This document shows positions 1-9,277 of a DNA stretch of 64,000 nucleotides, piece by piece. Under the pieces are notes generated by a model, which saw only the letters and a list, made by a program, of their open reading frames with translations, was not told the origin of the DNA and ran no database searches. Origin of the DNA: Desertivirga arenae (GTDB lineage Bacteria; Bacteroidota; Bacteroidia; Sphingobacteriales; Sphingobacteriaceae). The position numbers were made by a program, and so were the translations under genes. Each line of letters starts with the position of its first letter. Position 1 is the first letter of the stretch. The stretch spans positions 1 to 64,000 of the forward strand of contig NZ_JAFEWE010000004.1 of the NCBI RefSeq assembly GCF_017355785.1. Reading direction: 5' to 3'.

Positions 1-1
1 C

Positions 2-508
2 ATCACTTACATTGAGACGATCGAAGGTAATGCTTATCTACACTTAATTACGGATGCTTATTCCAAGCAAATAATGGGGTACGAATTATGTTCAAATATG
101 GAAGCATCTTCTACGTTAAAAGCACTTGATATGGCTATTTCGAAGCGAAAGTACCCTCAGGCAGAACTAATTCACCACTCTGACAGAGGCTTGCAATATT
201 GCAGCAAGCTATATGTTGATCATCTGCTTGACAATAATATACAAATCAGTATGACTGAGAGCGGAAGTCCATATGATAATGCTGTGGCAGAGCGATTAAA
301 CGGAATTCTTAAAGAAGAATTTGGTTTAGGCCAGCGGCTAAATAGCCTGGAAGAAGCGCAGTATCTTGCTATAGAAAGCATTGATATTTATAACTGCCTG
401 CGTCCGCATTTAAGCTGTCAAATGCTCACTCCACGAAAAATGCACAGTCAACAAAATAGGGAAGTTAAAACCTATAAAAAAACCTCAAACATTTTTGAGG
501 ATGTTTGA
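2..508 (+). CDS. IS3-family transposase OrfB, C-terminal fragment
   Basis: The frame is open from base 2 and the protein begins upstream of the window. It is an integrase-core (rve) DDE recombinase of the IS3/IS150 type that cuts and joins the ends of its own element. Visible motifs are the second catalytic Asp in HSDRGLQY and the region SGSPYDNAVAERLNGILKEE, which carries the catalytic Glu and the family's conserved LKxE. The last part, with NCLRPHLS, matches the usual C-terminal end of these enzymes (YN..RPH). The first catalytic Asp is expected just before base 1. The first ATG in frame at 74 is internal, not a real start. The stop codon lies inside a rho-independent terminator. The visible part is intact. 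Confidence 0.9.
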   Translation: MTYIETIEGNAYLHLITDAYSKQIMGYELCSNMEASSTLKALDMAISKRKYPQAELIHHSDRGLQYCSKLYVDHLLDNNIQISMTESGSPYDNAVAERLNGILKEEFGLGQRLNSLEEAQYLAIESIDIYNCLRPHLSCQMLTPRKMHSQQNREVKTYKKTSNIFEDV

Positions 509-515
509 GGTTTTT
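478..515 (+). terminator. Terminator overlapping the transposase stop
   Basis: AAAAACCTCAAAC (478-490) pairs with GTTTGAGGTTTTT (503-515) and the right arm ends in a run of T. The stop codon of the transposase lies in the right arm, so the stem is part of the coding sequence. Confidence 0.8.
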
Positions 516-575
516 ACGCCAATTTAGTATTCACAAAATAGTCAACCTATTTTAGGACGTTACAATAGATATTTA

Positions 576-1274
576 TTAGTCGTTCCTTCTTCCGCCAAAG
601 AGCATTAAGCCTAAATAAACCAATTGAGCAACTGATCCTAATGCAGCAACAACATAAGTCATAGCAGCCCACCATAATGCATCTTTTGCCTGGTTATGCT
701 CCGCACTCGTCTGCATTATACCTTTGTTAACATTTAACCAGGCTAAAGCTCTGTTACTTGCATCAAATTCAACAGGTAATGTAACCACACTAAAAAGAGT
801 AACTACTACCATAGCTCCAAAAGCTACAAGCAATAAATGATAGCCTATGCCTGAAGCTAGCAGGATAAATCCAAGCATAAATACCCATTGTAATAAATTA
901 GACGCAATGTTTACCATCGGTACCATAGCCGACCTCAGATTCAACCAATTGTAAGACTTTGCGTGTTGAACGGCATGACCACATTCATGTGCTGCTACTG
1001 CTGCTGCTGCAATACTTCTTCCATGATACACTTCCGGACTTAAGTTAACGGTTCGGTCAGCTGGATTATAATGATCGCTTAAAGATCCCTCTACAGCTCT
1101 TATCTGAACATCAAATATGCCATTATCTCTGAGCATTCTCTCCGCTACATCACGGCCAGTTAATCCGGACCCAAGTGGCGACTCAGCATAATGATTGAAT
1201 TTACTTTTAAAGCGGTACTGGATAATCATACTGATTATCGCTATTACTATAAATAAGATGAAACCTATATTCAT
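576..1274 (-). CDS. Zinc metallopeptidase, YugP family
   Basis: This is a membrane-bound neutral zinc metallopeptidase of the YugP type (Zn_peptidase_2); the physiological substrate is unknown. The zinc-binding HECGH motif is at residues 96-100, inside AAHECGHAVQH. An N-terminal membrane helix spans about residues 3-19. Two or three more hydrophobic segments lie between residues 120 and 165 and near the C-terminus, as usual in the family. The length of 232 residues is normal. The start is an ATG directly followed by the hydrophobic helix. The gene stands alone on the minus strand, with the end of an IS element 11 bases behind its stop. Family assignment is firm, function is not. Confidence 0.9.
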   Translation of the reverse strand: MNIGFILFIVIAIISMIIQYRFKSKFNHYAESPLGSGLTGRDVAERMLRDNGIFDVQIRAVEGSLSDHYNPADRTVNLSPEVYHGRSIAAAAVAAHECGHAVQHAKSYNWLNLRSAMVPMVNIASNLLQWVFMLGFILLASGIGYHLLLVAFGAMVVVTLFSVVTLPVEFDASNRALAWLNVNKGIMQTSAEHNQAKDALWWAAMTYVVAALGSVAQLVYLGLMLFGGRRND

Positions 1275-1420
1275 TTTAGAAATTTATTATTAGCTATCAA
1301 AAAGCATTCCCTCTCGAGATTACTTCACGAAACTTATTATAGAACGAATTTTTTTCATAACCTAATATAGAAGAACTGCCAAAAATTCCTCTCCCTGCTA
1401 ATATATCATCCAATTTGTTT

Positions 1421-1428
1421 TACTTTTG
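1421..1428 (+). promoter_or_regulatory. Possible promoter -7 box of rmuC
   Basis: TACTTTTG fits the Bacteroidetes -7 consensus TAnnTTTG and lies 16 bases before the rmuC ATG. I see no good TTG -33 box at the usual distance, so this is a partial match only. Confidence 0.4.
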
Positions 1429-1444
1429 ATAAAAATATTAGCAA

Positions 1445-2761
1445 ATGCAGAACTATACACCTTACATACTAATCATACTTGTCATTATACTCATATTATT
1501 AGTAATTAGACAGAATCTGATTAAATCGGGAAATCATATTGAAAAGGAAATACAAGGACTCCAAATTAGTCTGGCTAAAACAGAAGAAAGGGCCTTTTTA
1601 CTAAAAGAAGAGAAGGATCGGCTTTACCAAGAACTCCAAGAGGAACGTCAGAAGTTATCAGACATAAATCAGTCATATGAGAGTACAAAGACGTTCTACG
1701 TGGCACAACAACAAAAGATAGCCGAGCAAAAAGCTGATATTGAGAAACTTCAGGACAAGTTTACCAAGGACTTTGAGTTCATAGCAAGCAAAATTCTGGA
1801 AGAAAAATCAAAGCGATTTACAGAGACTAATAAGTTGAATCTGGACCAATTATTAAATCCACTAAAGGAAAATATAAAGGCATTTGAAGACAAGGTGGAG
1901 AAAGTATACAAAACTGAATCAGATGAGCGAAATGTTTTAAAGGGCGAGATAACCAAATTGATGGAGCTGAATAAGCAAATCAGTCAAGAGGCTCATAACC
2001 TTACTAAAGCCCTTAGATCTGATACTAAAAAACAAGGGAACTGGGGAGAATTAATACTTGACCGTGTGTTAGAAGCCTCCGGATTAGTAAAAGGAGAAAA
2101 TTTCATTAAACAATCTGTATTTAGAGATGAAGATGGAGGAAGACAATTACCTGATGTAATAATCAACCTCCCAGACAAAAAACATTTGATTATAGATTCT
2201 AAAGTTTCTTTACTAGCTTATGAAAGGTTAATGAATTGCGATGATGAATTTGAGAAGGATCAACATTTGAATGATCACATTCATTCTATTAAATCTCATA
2301 TTAAAAACTTAAGTAGCAAAAACTATAACCATTTGAATACAATTAATTCGCCTGATTTCGTCTTACTTTTTATTCCAATTGAATCCTCTTTTGCTATTGC
2401 AATTCAACATGATATAGAATTATTTGAATTTGCGTGGAGCAAGCGAGTGGTAATGGTAACACCTTCAACACTTCTTGCTACCTTGAAAACTATCGCATCT
2501 ATATGGAAGCAGGAGCAGCAAACTCAGAACGCCATTGAGATTGCTACTAAAGCCGGGGCACTCTATGATAAATTCGTAGGTTTCATAACTGATTTGAAAA
2601 GGGTAGGGGAGAGCCTTGACAAAGCAAGAGAGAGTTATTCTGATGCTTTTGGCAAGCTAAGTTCAGGAAATGGAAATCTGGTAAGCCGAGTTGAAAATTT
2701 AAGGAAATTAGGAGCTAAAACAAATAAGCAGCTGGAAGAAAAGTATTTATTAAAAGATTAA
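1445..2761 (+). CDS. rmuC: DNA recombination protein RmuC
   Basis: RmuC proteins limit DNA inversions and are thought to carry a PD-(D/E)XK-type nuclease core. Residues 5-22 form a single N-terminal membrane anchor, followed by a long coiled coil to about residue 190. The conserved core contains KQGNWGELIL and LPDVIINLPDKKHLIIDSKVSL, where the Asp and the DSK signature are the family's hallmark. The C-terminal part again forms helices. The length of 438 residues is typical. The gene is monocistronic and converges with thiL. A structured intergenic hairpin separates the two. Confidence 0.93.
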   Translation: MQNYTPYILIILVIILILLVIRQNLIKSGNHIEKEIQGLQISLAKTEERAFLLKEEKDRLYQELQEERQKLSDINQSYESTKTFYVAQQQKIAEQKADIEKLQDKFTKDFEFIASKILEEKSKRFTETNKLNLDQLLNPLKENIKAFEDKVEKVYKTESDERNVLKGEITKLMELNKQISQEAHNLTKALRSDTKKQGNWGELILDRVLEASGLVKGENFIKQSVFRDEDGGRQLPDVIINLPDKKHLIIDSKVSLLAYERLMNCDDEFEKDQHLNDHIHSIKSHIKNLSSKNYNHLNTINSPDFVLLFIPIESSFAIAIQHDIELFEFAWSKRVVMVTPSTLLATLKTIASIWKQEQQTQNAIEIATKAGALYDKFVGFITDLKRVGESLDKARESYSDAFGKLSSGNGNLVSRVENLRKLGAKTNKQLEEKYLLKD

Positions 2762-2766
2762 AGAAG

Positions 2767-2834
2767 GATCCCGACATTTAAAGGCAATTTAAGCATCAAA
2801 TATAGATGCCAGAGCTACTCTTAAGGTCGGGATC
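2767..2834. terminator. Nested inverted repeat between convergent rmuC and thiL
   Basis: GATCCCGAC (2767-2775) is a perfect inverted repeat of GTCGGGATC (2826-2834), with an inner hairpin GCATC/GATGC (2793-2797 and 2805-2809). It lies between two convergent stop codons and may end transcription from both sides. There is no long T run, and the loop is much longer than in a usual terminator. Confidence 0.5.
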
Positions 2835-2837
2835 GTG

Positions 2838-3875
2838 TTATCCAAATGAGTTCCAACCCTGCGCTTTCAGAGGATGTACCTTACCTGATTTCGAAACAAG
2901 GTGCATTCCAGCAGACTTTTCTGTTATATGGCCTATAATACTAATATCTGGATTATTCTTAATCTTATCGTAATCGGCTTGATTGATAGTGAAAAGCAGT
3001 TCATAGTCCTCTCCGCCACTCAAAGCACATACAGTAGGATCCAGGTTAAATTGACGGGCTGTATCATAAGTCATTGGATCAATAGGAATTTTTTCCTCAA
3101 ATAAATTACAACCTTTCTCTGATTTAGTGCAGATATGTATGATTTCAGAAGAAAGGCCATCAGATATGTCAATCATCGAAGTTGGCTTAATGCCAGCCGC
3201 TTTCAAAGTCTCAATTATATCCTTTCTTGCTTCTGGCTTAAGTTGCCTTTCAACAATATAATCTTTTCCTTCAAGATCAGGTTGAATATTAGGGTTTTCT
3301 AGAAATACTCTTTTTTCTCTTTCAAGTAATTGCAATCCCATATAGGCAGCCCCAAGATCCCCGGATACACAGATTAAATCACCCTCCTCGGCGGTATTTC
3401 TAAAAGTTATATCCTTATCTTCAGCATACCCAATGCTTGTTACACTAATCACAAGGCCTTGTTTAGATGCAGAGGTATCTCCACCAACAATATCAACGTT
3501 ATATTTTTTACAGGCTATCAGCATACCTTCATATAGCTCTTCAACTGCTTCCAAAGGAAATTTACTTGATAGTCCTAGAGAGACTGTAACCTGGCTAGCG
3601 ATACTATTCATTGCATAGATATCGCTGATGTTAACTTGTATTGCCTTATATCCTAAATGTTTAAGCGGAGTATAGCTAAGATCGAAATGTATGCCCTCTA
3701 AAAGAAGATCTGTCGACACCAACATCTTTTTACCTGCAAAGTCAAGTACAGCAGCATCATCACCGGCACCTCTCACGGTAGTCGAATTACTGAGTTCAAT
3801 ATTTTTCACAAGATGATCGATAAGACCAAACTCACCCAAATTACTAATATCAGTTCTCTCTTTATTTTCAAACAC
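2838..3875 (-). CDS. thiL: Thiamine-monophosphate kinase ThiL
   Basis: ThiL phosphorylates thiamine monophosphate to the cofactor thiamine diphosphate with ATP. The 345-residue protein has the AIR-synthase/ThiL fold: RGAGDDAAVLD in the N-terminal part binds metal and nucleotide, and DIVGGDTSAS, CVSGDLGAAYMGL and MIDISDGLSSEI follow in the expected order. GGEDYELLFT near the end is also conserved. The length is normal for Bacteroidetes. No TPP riboswitch or other thiamine gene is visible next to it, so it appears to be a stand-alone gene. Confidence 0.95.
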   Translation of the reverse strand: MFENKERTDISNLGEFGLIDHLVKNIELSNSTTVRGAGDDAAVLDFAGKKMLVSTDLLLEGIHFDLSYTPLKHLGYKAIQVNISDIYAMNSIASQVTVSLGLSSKFPLEAVEELYEGMLIACKKYNVDIVGGDTSASKQGLVISVTSIGYAEDKDITFRNTAEEGDLICVSGDLGAAYMGLQLLEREKRVFLENPNIQPDLEGKDYIVERQLKPEARKDIIETLKAAGIKPTSMIDISDGLSSEIIHICTKSEKGCNLFEEKIPIDPMTYDTARQFNLDPTVCALSGGEDYELLFTINQADYDKIKNNPDISIIGHITEKSAGMHLVSKSGKVHPLKAQGWNSFG

Positions 3876-3960
3876 AATTTTAGAATCAAATTATTATAAA
3901 CAATACCTGTTTTTGCTCTAGCTTATTCATTCAATGCTATACCTAGTAACATTCAGACAG

Positions 3961-3969
3961 TGTGGATAA
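3961..3969 (-). promoter_or_regulatory. Perfect DnaA-box match downstream of nadA
   Basis: TGTGGATAA is the exact complement of the DnaA consensus TTATCCACA. A single site can arise by chance; it is listed because a second perfect match lies 1.4 kb away at 5338. Confidence 0.4.
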
Positions 3970-3977
3970 ATACTGAA

Positions 3978-4970
3978 CTAAAGTCCTAGTCTCTCCGATA
4001 TCTCTAGCATTCTTTCAATTGGAAGTCTGGCCTTTTCCACCACATGCATTGGGACGTCGACTTCAGGTAATTCGTTCTTCAAACACAAATATAACTTCTC
4101 CAGAGTATTACGCTTCATATGCGGACAATCGTTGCAGGCACATGAGTTATTTGGAGGAGCTGGAATAAAAACTTTCCCTGGATTAGCCTTCTCCATCTGG
4201 TGAATAATTCCACTCTCAGTAGCAACAATAAACTCCTTTGCGTCACTGTTCATTGTGTATTTCAACAAGCCTGTAGTAGACCCAATATAATCGGCCATGC
4301 TTAGCAAAATATCCTCACATTCAGGATGAGCTATAAATTTAGCTTCAGGATGTTTTTCTTTAAGTTTATTAATCCTTTGAACTGAAAATATTTCATGTAC
4401 CATACAGGCGCCGTTCCATAATACTAAATCACGCCCGGTCTTCTTTGCAACATACGTACCTAAATTCCTATCTGGACCAAATATTATCTTTTGATCCTTT
4501 GGCAAGCTTTCAACAATTTGAACAGCATTTGAGGAAGTACAGACAATATCACTTAACGCTTTCAACTCTGCTGAACAATTTACATATGTTATAACTAGGT
4601 GATCTGGATATTTCTCTTTAAATTTTGCAAAGAGATGCGGCGGACAACTGTCAGATAATGAGCATCCTGCTTTCAGGTCAGGCAAAAGTACCTTCTTGCT
4701 GGGTGACAAAATCTTTGCAGTCTCGGCCATAAAATGCACACCTGCGAAAACAATAATTTCAGCATCAGTCTTAGCAGCTTCCTGCGACAAACCCAAGCTA
4801 TCTCCAATATAGTCAGCGATATCTTGAATATCCGGTTCCTGATAATAGTGTGCAAGAATGACGGCATTCTTCTCTTTTTTAAGCTTTTCTATCTCGTCGA
4901 ATAAATCGAGAGTAGGATCGATGGGTTCATCAACGAAACCCTTCACATTTATTTCTTCAAAAGTATCCAT
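3978..4970 (-). CDS. nadA: Quinolinate synthase NadA
   Basis: NadA condenses iminoaspartate with dihydroxyacetone phosphate to quinolinate, the NAD precursor, using a [4Fe-4S] cluster. The motif [20 protein letters not shown] opens the protein. The cysteines expected to hold the cluster are in [16 protein letters not shown] and the CxxC-like [12 protein letters not shown] start at the ATG at 4970 (MDTFEE, 330 residues) because the longer frame from 4994 begins with TTG. The gene faces nadB across a 390-base gap, so the first two enzymes of NAD synthesis are divergently transcribed from a shared control region. Confidence 0.95.
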   Translation of the reverse strand: MDTFEEINVKGFVDEPIDPTLDLFDEIEKLKKEKNAVILAHYYQEPDIQDIADYIGDSLGLSQEAAKTDAEIIVFAGVHFMAETAKILSPSKKVLLPDLKAGCSLSDSCPPHLFAKFKEKYPDHLVITYVNCSAELKALSDIVCTSSNAVQIVESLPKDQKIIFGPDRNLGTYVAKKTGRDLVLWNGACMVHEIFSVQRINKLKEKHPEAKFIAHPECEDILLSMADYIGSTTGLLKYTMNSDAKEFIVATESGIIHQMEKANPGKVFIPAPPNNSCACNDCPHMKRNTLEKLYLCLKNELPEVDVPMHVVEKARLPIERMLEISERLGL

Positions 4971-5262
4971 TTTCAACGCTACAATAAAATACAATGATTT
5001 TATTTAAATAATCTTCTTATTGTTTATTAGGGTGTTGGTAATGTTAAGAACCCGCTAAACTAGAATTTGAATTTTTTGTTTTCTACCACTTTTCAACATG
5101 TTATTAACAAGATTTGTAATATAGATAACTGAAACATAGTACTTTTTATTTCGCAAGTTTTATTCTGTTTAGTTTTCCTGTGAATTCTTTGAATTGCTGA
5201 AAACGTTGATAACTGACCTCTTCCATGCTGAAAACTTTCTTAAAATTGGCTCGTTTCTCTTG

Positions 5263-5271
5263 TTATTCACA
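5263..5271 (+). promoter_or_regulatory. DnaA-box-like site, one mismatch
   Basis: TTATTCACA differs from TTATCCACA in one position that is variable in many bacteria. It lies 75 bases from the perfect box at 5338 in the same orientation. Confidence 0.35.
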
Positions 5272-5337
5272 TTCCAAAATTTGTTATTGCAAATTATTAA
5301 ACGTGGTTTTATACAAAATTAACATCTTTACAGTGGT

Positions 5338-5346
5338 TTATCCACA
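5338..5346 (+). promoter_or_regulatory. Perfect DnaA-box match upstream of nadB
   Basis: TTATCCACA is identical to the E. coli consensus and lies 39 bases before the nadB ATG. Confidence 0.45.
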
Positions 5347-5384
5347 TTAACACCATAAGATTACAATTCACTAAATATTTTTCA

Positions 5385-6971
5385 ATGAAGAATGTTGATT
5401 TCTTAGTTGTAGGTTCAGGTATCGCCGGTTTAAGTTTCGCCCTTAAGGCGGCCAAGCATGGTAAGGTACTGATAGTTACGAAGGCAAATGAAGATGAATC
5501 TAACACTAAGTATGCCCAGGGCGGTGTAGCTGTAGTTGTGGATAAGTCAGATTCTTTCGACAAACACATAGAAGATACTCTTATTGCAGGGGACGGATTA
5601 TGTGATAAACATATTGTTGAAGTTGTAGTTAGAGAGGGACCTGAGAGAATCCAGGAGATTATTGATTACGGAACAAACTTCGATCAGAACAAACAAGGGA
5701 TATATGATTTGGCGAAGGAAGGTGGTCATTCTGAACATAGAATCCTTCATTATAAGGATATTACAGGTTTTGAGATTGAGAGAGCTCTGCTTGAACAAAT
5801 TCATCAGAATCCCAACATTGAGATTTTAACGCATTATTTTGCGGTCGAAATAATTACTCAGCACCATTTGGGTCAGTTTGTTGATAAAAAATCTAATAAT
5901 ATAGAATGCTATGGTATTTATGCGTTCAATACTCATACTAATAAGGTTGAGAAGATATTATCTAAAGTAACAGTTATTGCCACGGGAGGTGCTGGTCATA
6001 TTTATTCTAATACGACAAATCCTACTATTGCTACAGGAGATGGGATTGCAATGGTTTATAGAGCAAAGGGTAAAGTAAGAAATATGGAATTTATACAGTT
6101 TCATCCTACTGCTTTATACAATCCTGGAGAGTATCCGTCATTTCTTATTTCCGAAGCTGTTAGAGGTTTTGGTGGTGTTTTGAAAGATAGGAACGGAAAT
6201 GAGTTCATGCATAATTATGACAAACGTAAATCTTTAGCCCCGCGGGATATTGTGGCAAGGGCAATAGACAGCGAGATGAAGAAATCCGGGGATGATTTTG
6301 TTTATCTTGATATAAGGCATAGGTCTAAAGATGAGATTTTATCGCATTTTCCTAATATTTACGCAAAGTGTTTAAGCATTGGCTTAGATATGACTAAGGA
6401 TCTTATCCCAGTAACACCCGCCTGCCATTATATGTGTGGTGGGATATATGTAGATGAAAGAGGAAGATCTACAATAGGCCGCCTATATGCATGTGGTGAA
6501 TGTTCTTCTACTGGATTGCACGGTGCTAATAGGCTTGCTAGTAATTCTCTTTTAGAGGCTACCGTATTTGCGCATCGTATTTATAGGGATGCTGTGGAAC
6601 AGTATAAAAATGTTGTTTTGCCGGACAATATCCCCGAATGGGATGATTCTAGTACGAAGCTGTCTAATGAGGATATCCTGGTGACCCATAATTTGCGTGA
6701 AACGCAAAAGATCATGAGTGATTACGTTGGGATTGTTCGTTCGGATTTTCGGTTAGAACGTGCTTTAAGACGATTAGGATTATTGTATGAGGAAACGGAG
6801 GAGTTTTATAAACGTACTAAGGTTTCTGTAAAACTATGTGAATTGAGAAATGTAATTCAATGTGCTTTTATTGTAATTAAGTCGGCTATCTTAAGGAAAG
6901 AAAGCAGGGGTCTGCATTATACCACTGATTATCCAGAGAAATCACGAGAGCTGAATGATACTCTATTTTAA
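5385..6971 (+). CDS. nadB: L-aspartate oxidase NadB
   Basis: NadB oxidises L-aspartate to iminoaspartate, the substrate of NadA. The flavin-binding GSGIAGLSFALKAA motif is at the N-terminus, followed by NTKYAQGGVAVV, the conserved flavin segment of the succinate dehydrogenase/fumarate reductase flavoprotein family. EGGHSEHRI, QFHPTAL, PVTPACHYMCGGI and GLHGANRLASNSLLEA are all present in order, and the C-terminal helical domain is complete. The length of 528 residues is usual. The gene is divergent from nadA. The next gene begins 47 bases downstream and may be cotranscribed. Confidence 0.95.
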   Translation: MKNVDFLVVGSGIAGLSFALKAAKHGKVLIVTKANEDESNTKYAQGGVAVVVDKSDSFDKHIEDTLIAGDGLCDKHIVEVVVREGPERIQEIIDYGTNFDQNKQGIYDLAKEGGHSEHRILHYKDITGFEIERALLEQIHQNPNIEILTHYFAVEIITQHHLGQFVDKKSNNIECYGIYAFNTHTNKVEKILSKVTVIATGGAGHIYSNTTNPTIATGDGIAMVYRAKGKVRNMEFIQFHPTALYNPGEYPSFLISEAVRGFGGVLKDRNGNEFMHNYDKRKSLAPRDIVARAIDSEMKKSGDDFVYLDIRHRSKDEILSHFPNIYAKCLSIGLDMTKDLIPVTPACHYMCGGIYVDERGRSTIGRLYACGECSSTGLHGANRLASNSLLEATVFAHRIYRDAVEQYKNVVLPDNIPEWDDSSTKLSNEDILVTHNLRETQKIMSDYVGIVRSDFRLERALRRLGLLYEETEEFYKRTKVSVKLCELRNVIQCAFIVIKSAILRKESRGLHYTTDYPEKSRELNDTLF

Positions 6972-7018
6972 GGAGTAACATTAGGCGTTATTTTAGAGTT
7001 TAAATTATTTGTGTATAG

Positions 7019-7540
7019 ATGCCGTTAATTTTGCCAGTAAGGGGAGTTGCCCCGAAATGGGGTAATAATTGTTTTATTGCTGAGAACAGTACTGTTGTGG
7101 GAGACGTTATAATGGGTGATCATTGTTCTGTTTGGTTCAATGCTGTTATAAGGGGAGATGTTAACTATATTAAGATTGGTAATAATGTCAATATTCAGGA
7201 TGGCGTTGTCATTCATTGTACCTATCAGAGAAGTGGTACTACTATTCATGACAATGTTTCCATTGGTCATAATGCGCTTGTTCACGGATGTACTTTAAAT
7301 AGTAACACATTGATAGGTATGGGTGCAATTGTAATGGATAATGTTGTTGTAGAGGAATATACAATTATTGCAGCTGGGGCTATAGTTCTTGAAAATACAG
7401 TTTGTGAATCTGGCTTTATATACGCCGGTGCTCCAGCAAAGAAGATCAAGCCGATTACAGATGAGCAAAGATCATTGCTGCAGCAGTTACCTAAAAATTA
7501 TATAATGTATTCAAGTTGGTTTACTGCGGAGGAGGAATAG
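7019..7540 (+). CDS. Gamma-class carbonic anhydrase-like protein
   Basis: This left-handed beta-helix protein belongs to the YrdA/PaaY/CaiE group of gamma carbonic anhydrase homologues, which bind a metal between subunits of a trimer. The hexapeptide repeats run through most of the 173 residues (NNVNIQDGVVIH, DNVSIGHNALVHG). The three His expected as metal ligands are visible in VIHCTY, SIGHNALVHGC. It follows nadB by 47 bases. Its 3' end overlaps the convergent lipoprotein gene by 20 bases. Enzyme activity cannot be inferred, since many family members are inactive or have other substrates. Confidence 0.88.
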   Translation: MPLILPVRGVAPKWGNNCFIAENSTVVGDVIMGDHCSVWFNAVIRGDVNYIKIGNNVNIQDGVVIHCTYQRSGTTIHDNVSIGHNALVHGCTLNSNTLIGMGAIVMDNVVVEEYTIIAAGAIVLENTVCESGFIYAGAPAKKIKPITDEQRSLLQQLPKNYIMYSSWFTAEEE

Positions 7541-9155
7541 TTATCTTCTCTTCCAGATCCCAGTTAGCACGCAAAGTGATTTCGGTTGGCGCGTTCCAGG
7601 TTCTCTCAGGCTGAATTGCCTTTTTAACATTTCCAGTGTCCCATTTATCATTATTGTTTACATCATAAACAATACGGAATGAATATTTTCCAACTGGATA
7701 AGTAGTATAATTTAAAATAGCACTTTTCTTTATACTTCTTGCATTTATTATCTCCTCCTGCTCGTTAAGGAGTTGGACAACATAATTGTGTGCTGTATCT
7801 GTTACTGTAAATCTTATGCTTAAATTACCATAATTTTCTTCTACATCACGTTGAAAGGTTCTCTTGAATATCTTTGATTTTCCCCCATATAGCCCTTTTG
7901 CTGCTCCCTCTGGGATAGTGAGATCATAATTTTTTTCCGCTTTCCAGGAGTATTGTAATGTATATCTTCGAGTTGAGCTTGTATCTTTTTGAAATTTGAA
8001 ATTTCTAACGGGAACAGAATCCTGCAGCAATACTATGTTCTTTGAATCTATAGTTGCTACTGGTGCGGAGAATGTGAGTGAATAATCATTACCTGGCTTA
8101 ATTCTGCTATTAGAGGCATTATCGATTATTGTGATATCTTGTTTATAATCGTCCCGTTTCCCCCGTCTTAATACTACTGTATCAAGCGGTGTTGTATTAT
8201 TACTTATTACAACTTGCAATGAATCAAATGTCATATCTTTCATCCATAGAAGTGCAGTGTCACCTGTTGCCGAAAATTCTTTGGTACTGTTTCTGTTTAG
8301 TTCTTCTGAACCAAGTATTTTTAGGGAAGGATTAGGTAATTTTTGATTATAAGCCATTAAAATTCGCCCTGAATTTTCTATCTTCCGATCAGTAACACGA
8401 AAAACTGTTGGTTCTTCTTTGAAAAGTTGAAGCTGAATTCCAGAAGTATCTGATTTAAGCTCAATAGGTTTGTTAAGAAAGGCTATTTCCTCATTTGTAG
8501 AGTTATAAATTTTATCCCCTCCTTCTTTTTCGTAGACAGAATAGATTTTGTATGTTCCTTCTTTTAGGTATTTTAATTTAAAATTTCCGCTTGAGTCTGT
8601 TGTAGTATAAATATGCGCTTTTTTCTTCCCAAATAAAGTATCTCTATCAAGCGGTAGTAAGAATACAGTTGCATCCAATTGAGGCTTTTTGCTTAGGGAA
8701 TTTATAACTGTTCCAGATATGGAAAGGGAATCAATTTTGTTGCCAGTAGAGAAAACATAGACATAATTTTTTAGAATGTTTCCTTCGTTAAAGTCAGCTA
8801 TAGCATTGCCAAAGTTTATCGTATAGGTGGTGTTGGCTTCTAAAGTATCTTGAAATCTAATATTGAGGGTCTTTTTTTTAATCTTATAATCCGGTTGCTT
8901 ATTGAGGTCGGGGGACAGACTTACCTCCTTTGATATATTATTCAATTTAAAGTACTCATCTAACTCTATTGCAATATGAGGAGAACTAAAATTTTTCGTG
9001 AAGTTTTTCGGAGTTTCTTTTAATATCCTCGGTGCAATAGTGTCTTTCGGTCCGCCTGTTGGTTGCTGAATGCTGGCACAGCCTTGCAGCAGTGCATAAG
9101 ATAAAATGAAAGTGATTAATATTAACCTAAAATACTGATTTTGATTTAAACACAT
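7521..9155 (-). CDS. Ig-like domain lipoprotein
   Basis: The 544-residue protein has a lipoprotein signal peptide with lipobox LLQGC (Cys26). A Bacterial Ig-like domain of the SbsA/Big_5 type follows (PTGGPKDTIAPRILKETPKNF, a signature found in many Bacteroidetes lipoproteins). The middle contains a carboxypeptidase-regulatory or prealbumin-like beta segment (LSISGTVINS..LDATVFLLPLD, followed by STTDSSGNFKLKYLKEGTYKI). The C-terminal half is beta-rich with no recognised enzyme motif. It is probably an envelope protein anchored in the outer membrane. It converges with the carbonic anhydrase-like gene with a 20-base overlap. Function is unknown. Confidence 0.82.
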   Translation of the reverse strand: MCLNQNQYFRLILITFILSYALLQGCASIQQPTGGPKDTIAPRILKETPKNFTKNFSSPHIAIELDEYFKLNNISKEVSLSPDLNKQPDYKIKKKTLNIRFQDTLEANTTYTINFGNAIADFNEGNILKNYVYVFSTGNKIDSLSISGTVINSLSKKPQLDATVFLLPLDRDTLFGKKKAHIYTTTDSSGNFKLKYLKEGTYKIYSVYEKEGGDKIYNSTNEEIAFLNKPIELKSDTSGIQLQLFKEEPTVFRVTDRKIENSGRILMAYNQKLPNPSLKILGSEELNRNSTKEFSATGDTALLWMKDMTFDSLQVVISNNTTPLDTVVLRRGKRDDYKQDITIIDNASNSRIKPGNDYSLTFSAPVATIDSKNIVLLQDSVPVRNFKFQKDTSSTRRYTLQYSWKAEKNYDLTIPEGAAKGLYGGKSKIFKRTFQRDVEENYGNLSIRFTVTDTAHNYVVQLLNEQEEIINARSIKKSAILNYTTYPVGKYSFRIVYDVNNNDKWDTGNVKKAIQPERTWNAPTEITLRANWDLEEKITIPPPQ

Positions 9156-9251
9156 TTAGAGGCGTTTTAAGCAATTTTTCCTTTTTCTGGAACTTTTATA
9201 TTAGTACTTCAAAATAAGAGCGTTTAAGCTATTTTACGCTGTTTATTTAAT

Positions 9252-9272
9252 TAACTGATTTTCAATCAGTTA
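9252..9272 (-). terminator. Possible terminator behind mnmG
   Basis: TAACTGATT (9252-9260) and AATCAGTTA (9264-9272) form a 9-bp stem with a 3-base loop just behind the mnmG stop. The following bases on the minus strand are A/T-rich but not a clean T run. Confidence 0.45.
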
Positions 9273-9277
9273 TAATT

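Larger units (their letters stand above)
1..564 (+). mobile_element. IS3-family insertion sequence, right part only
   Basis: The left part lies outside the window. What remains is the catalytic end of an OrfB-type transposase and the right terminus. The element probably ends at 564, where the sequence closes with ACGTTACA; read from the other strand this starts TGTAACG, and IS3-type ends begin with TG. A hairpin terminator overlaps the transposase stop. The element ends about 11 bases after the stop codon of the convergent YugP-type peptidase gene, so it appears inserted just behind that gene without breaking it. The exact boundary and any target duplication need the left end. Confidence 0.75.
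4995..5384. other. AT-rich nadA/nadB intergenic region with DnaA-box-like sites
   Basis: This shared upstream region holds one perfect DnaA box (5338-5346), one single-mismatch box TTATTCACA (5263-5271), and weaker candidates such as TTATTAACA near 5101 and TTATCAACG on the minus strand near 5203. It contains no open frame of note. It could simply be the double promoter region for nadA and nadB, or part of a replication origin. I cannot decide from the sequence alone. Confidence 0.4.
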
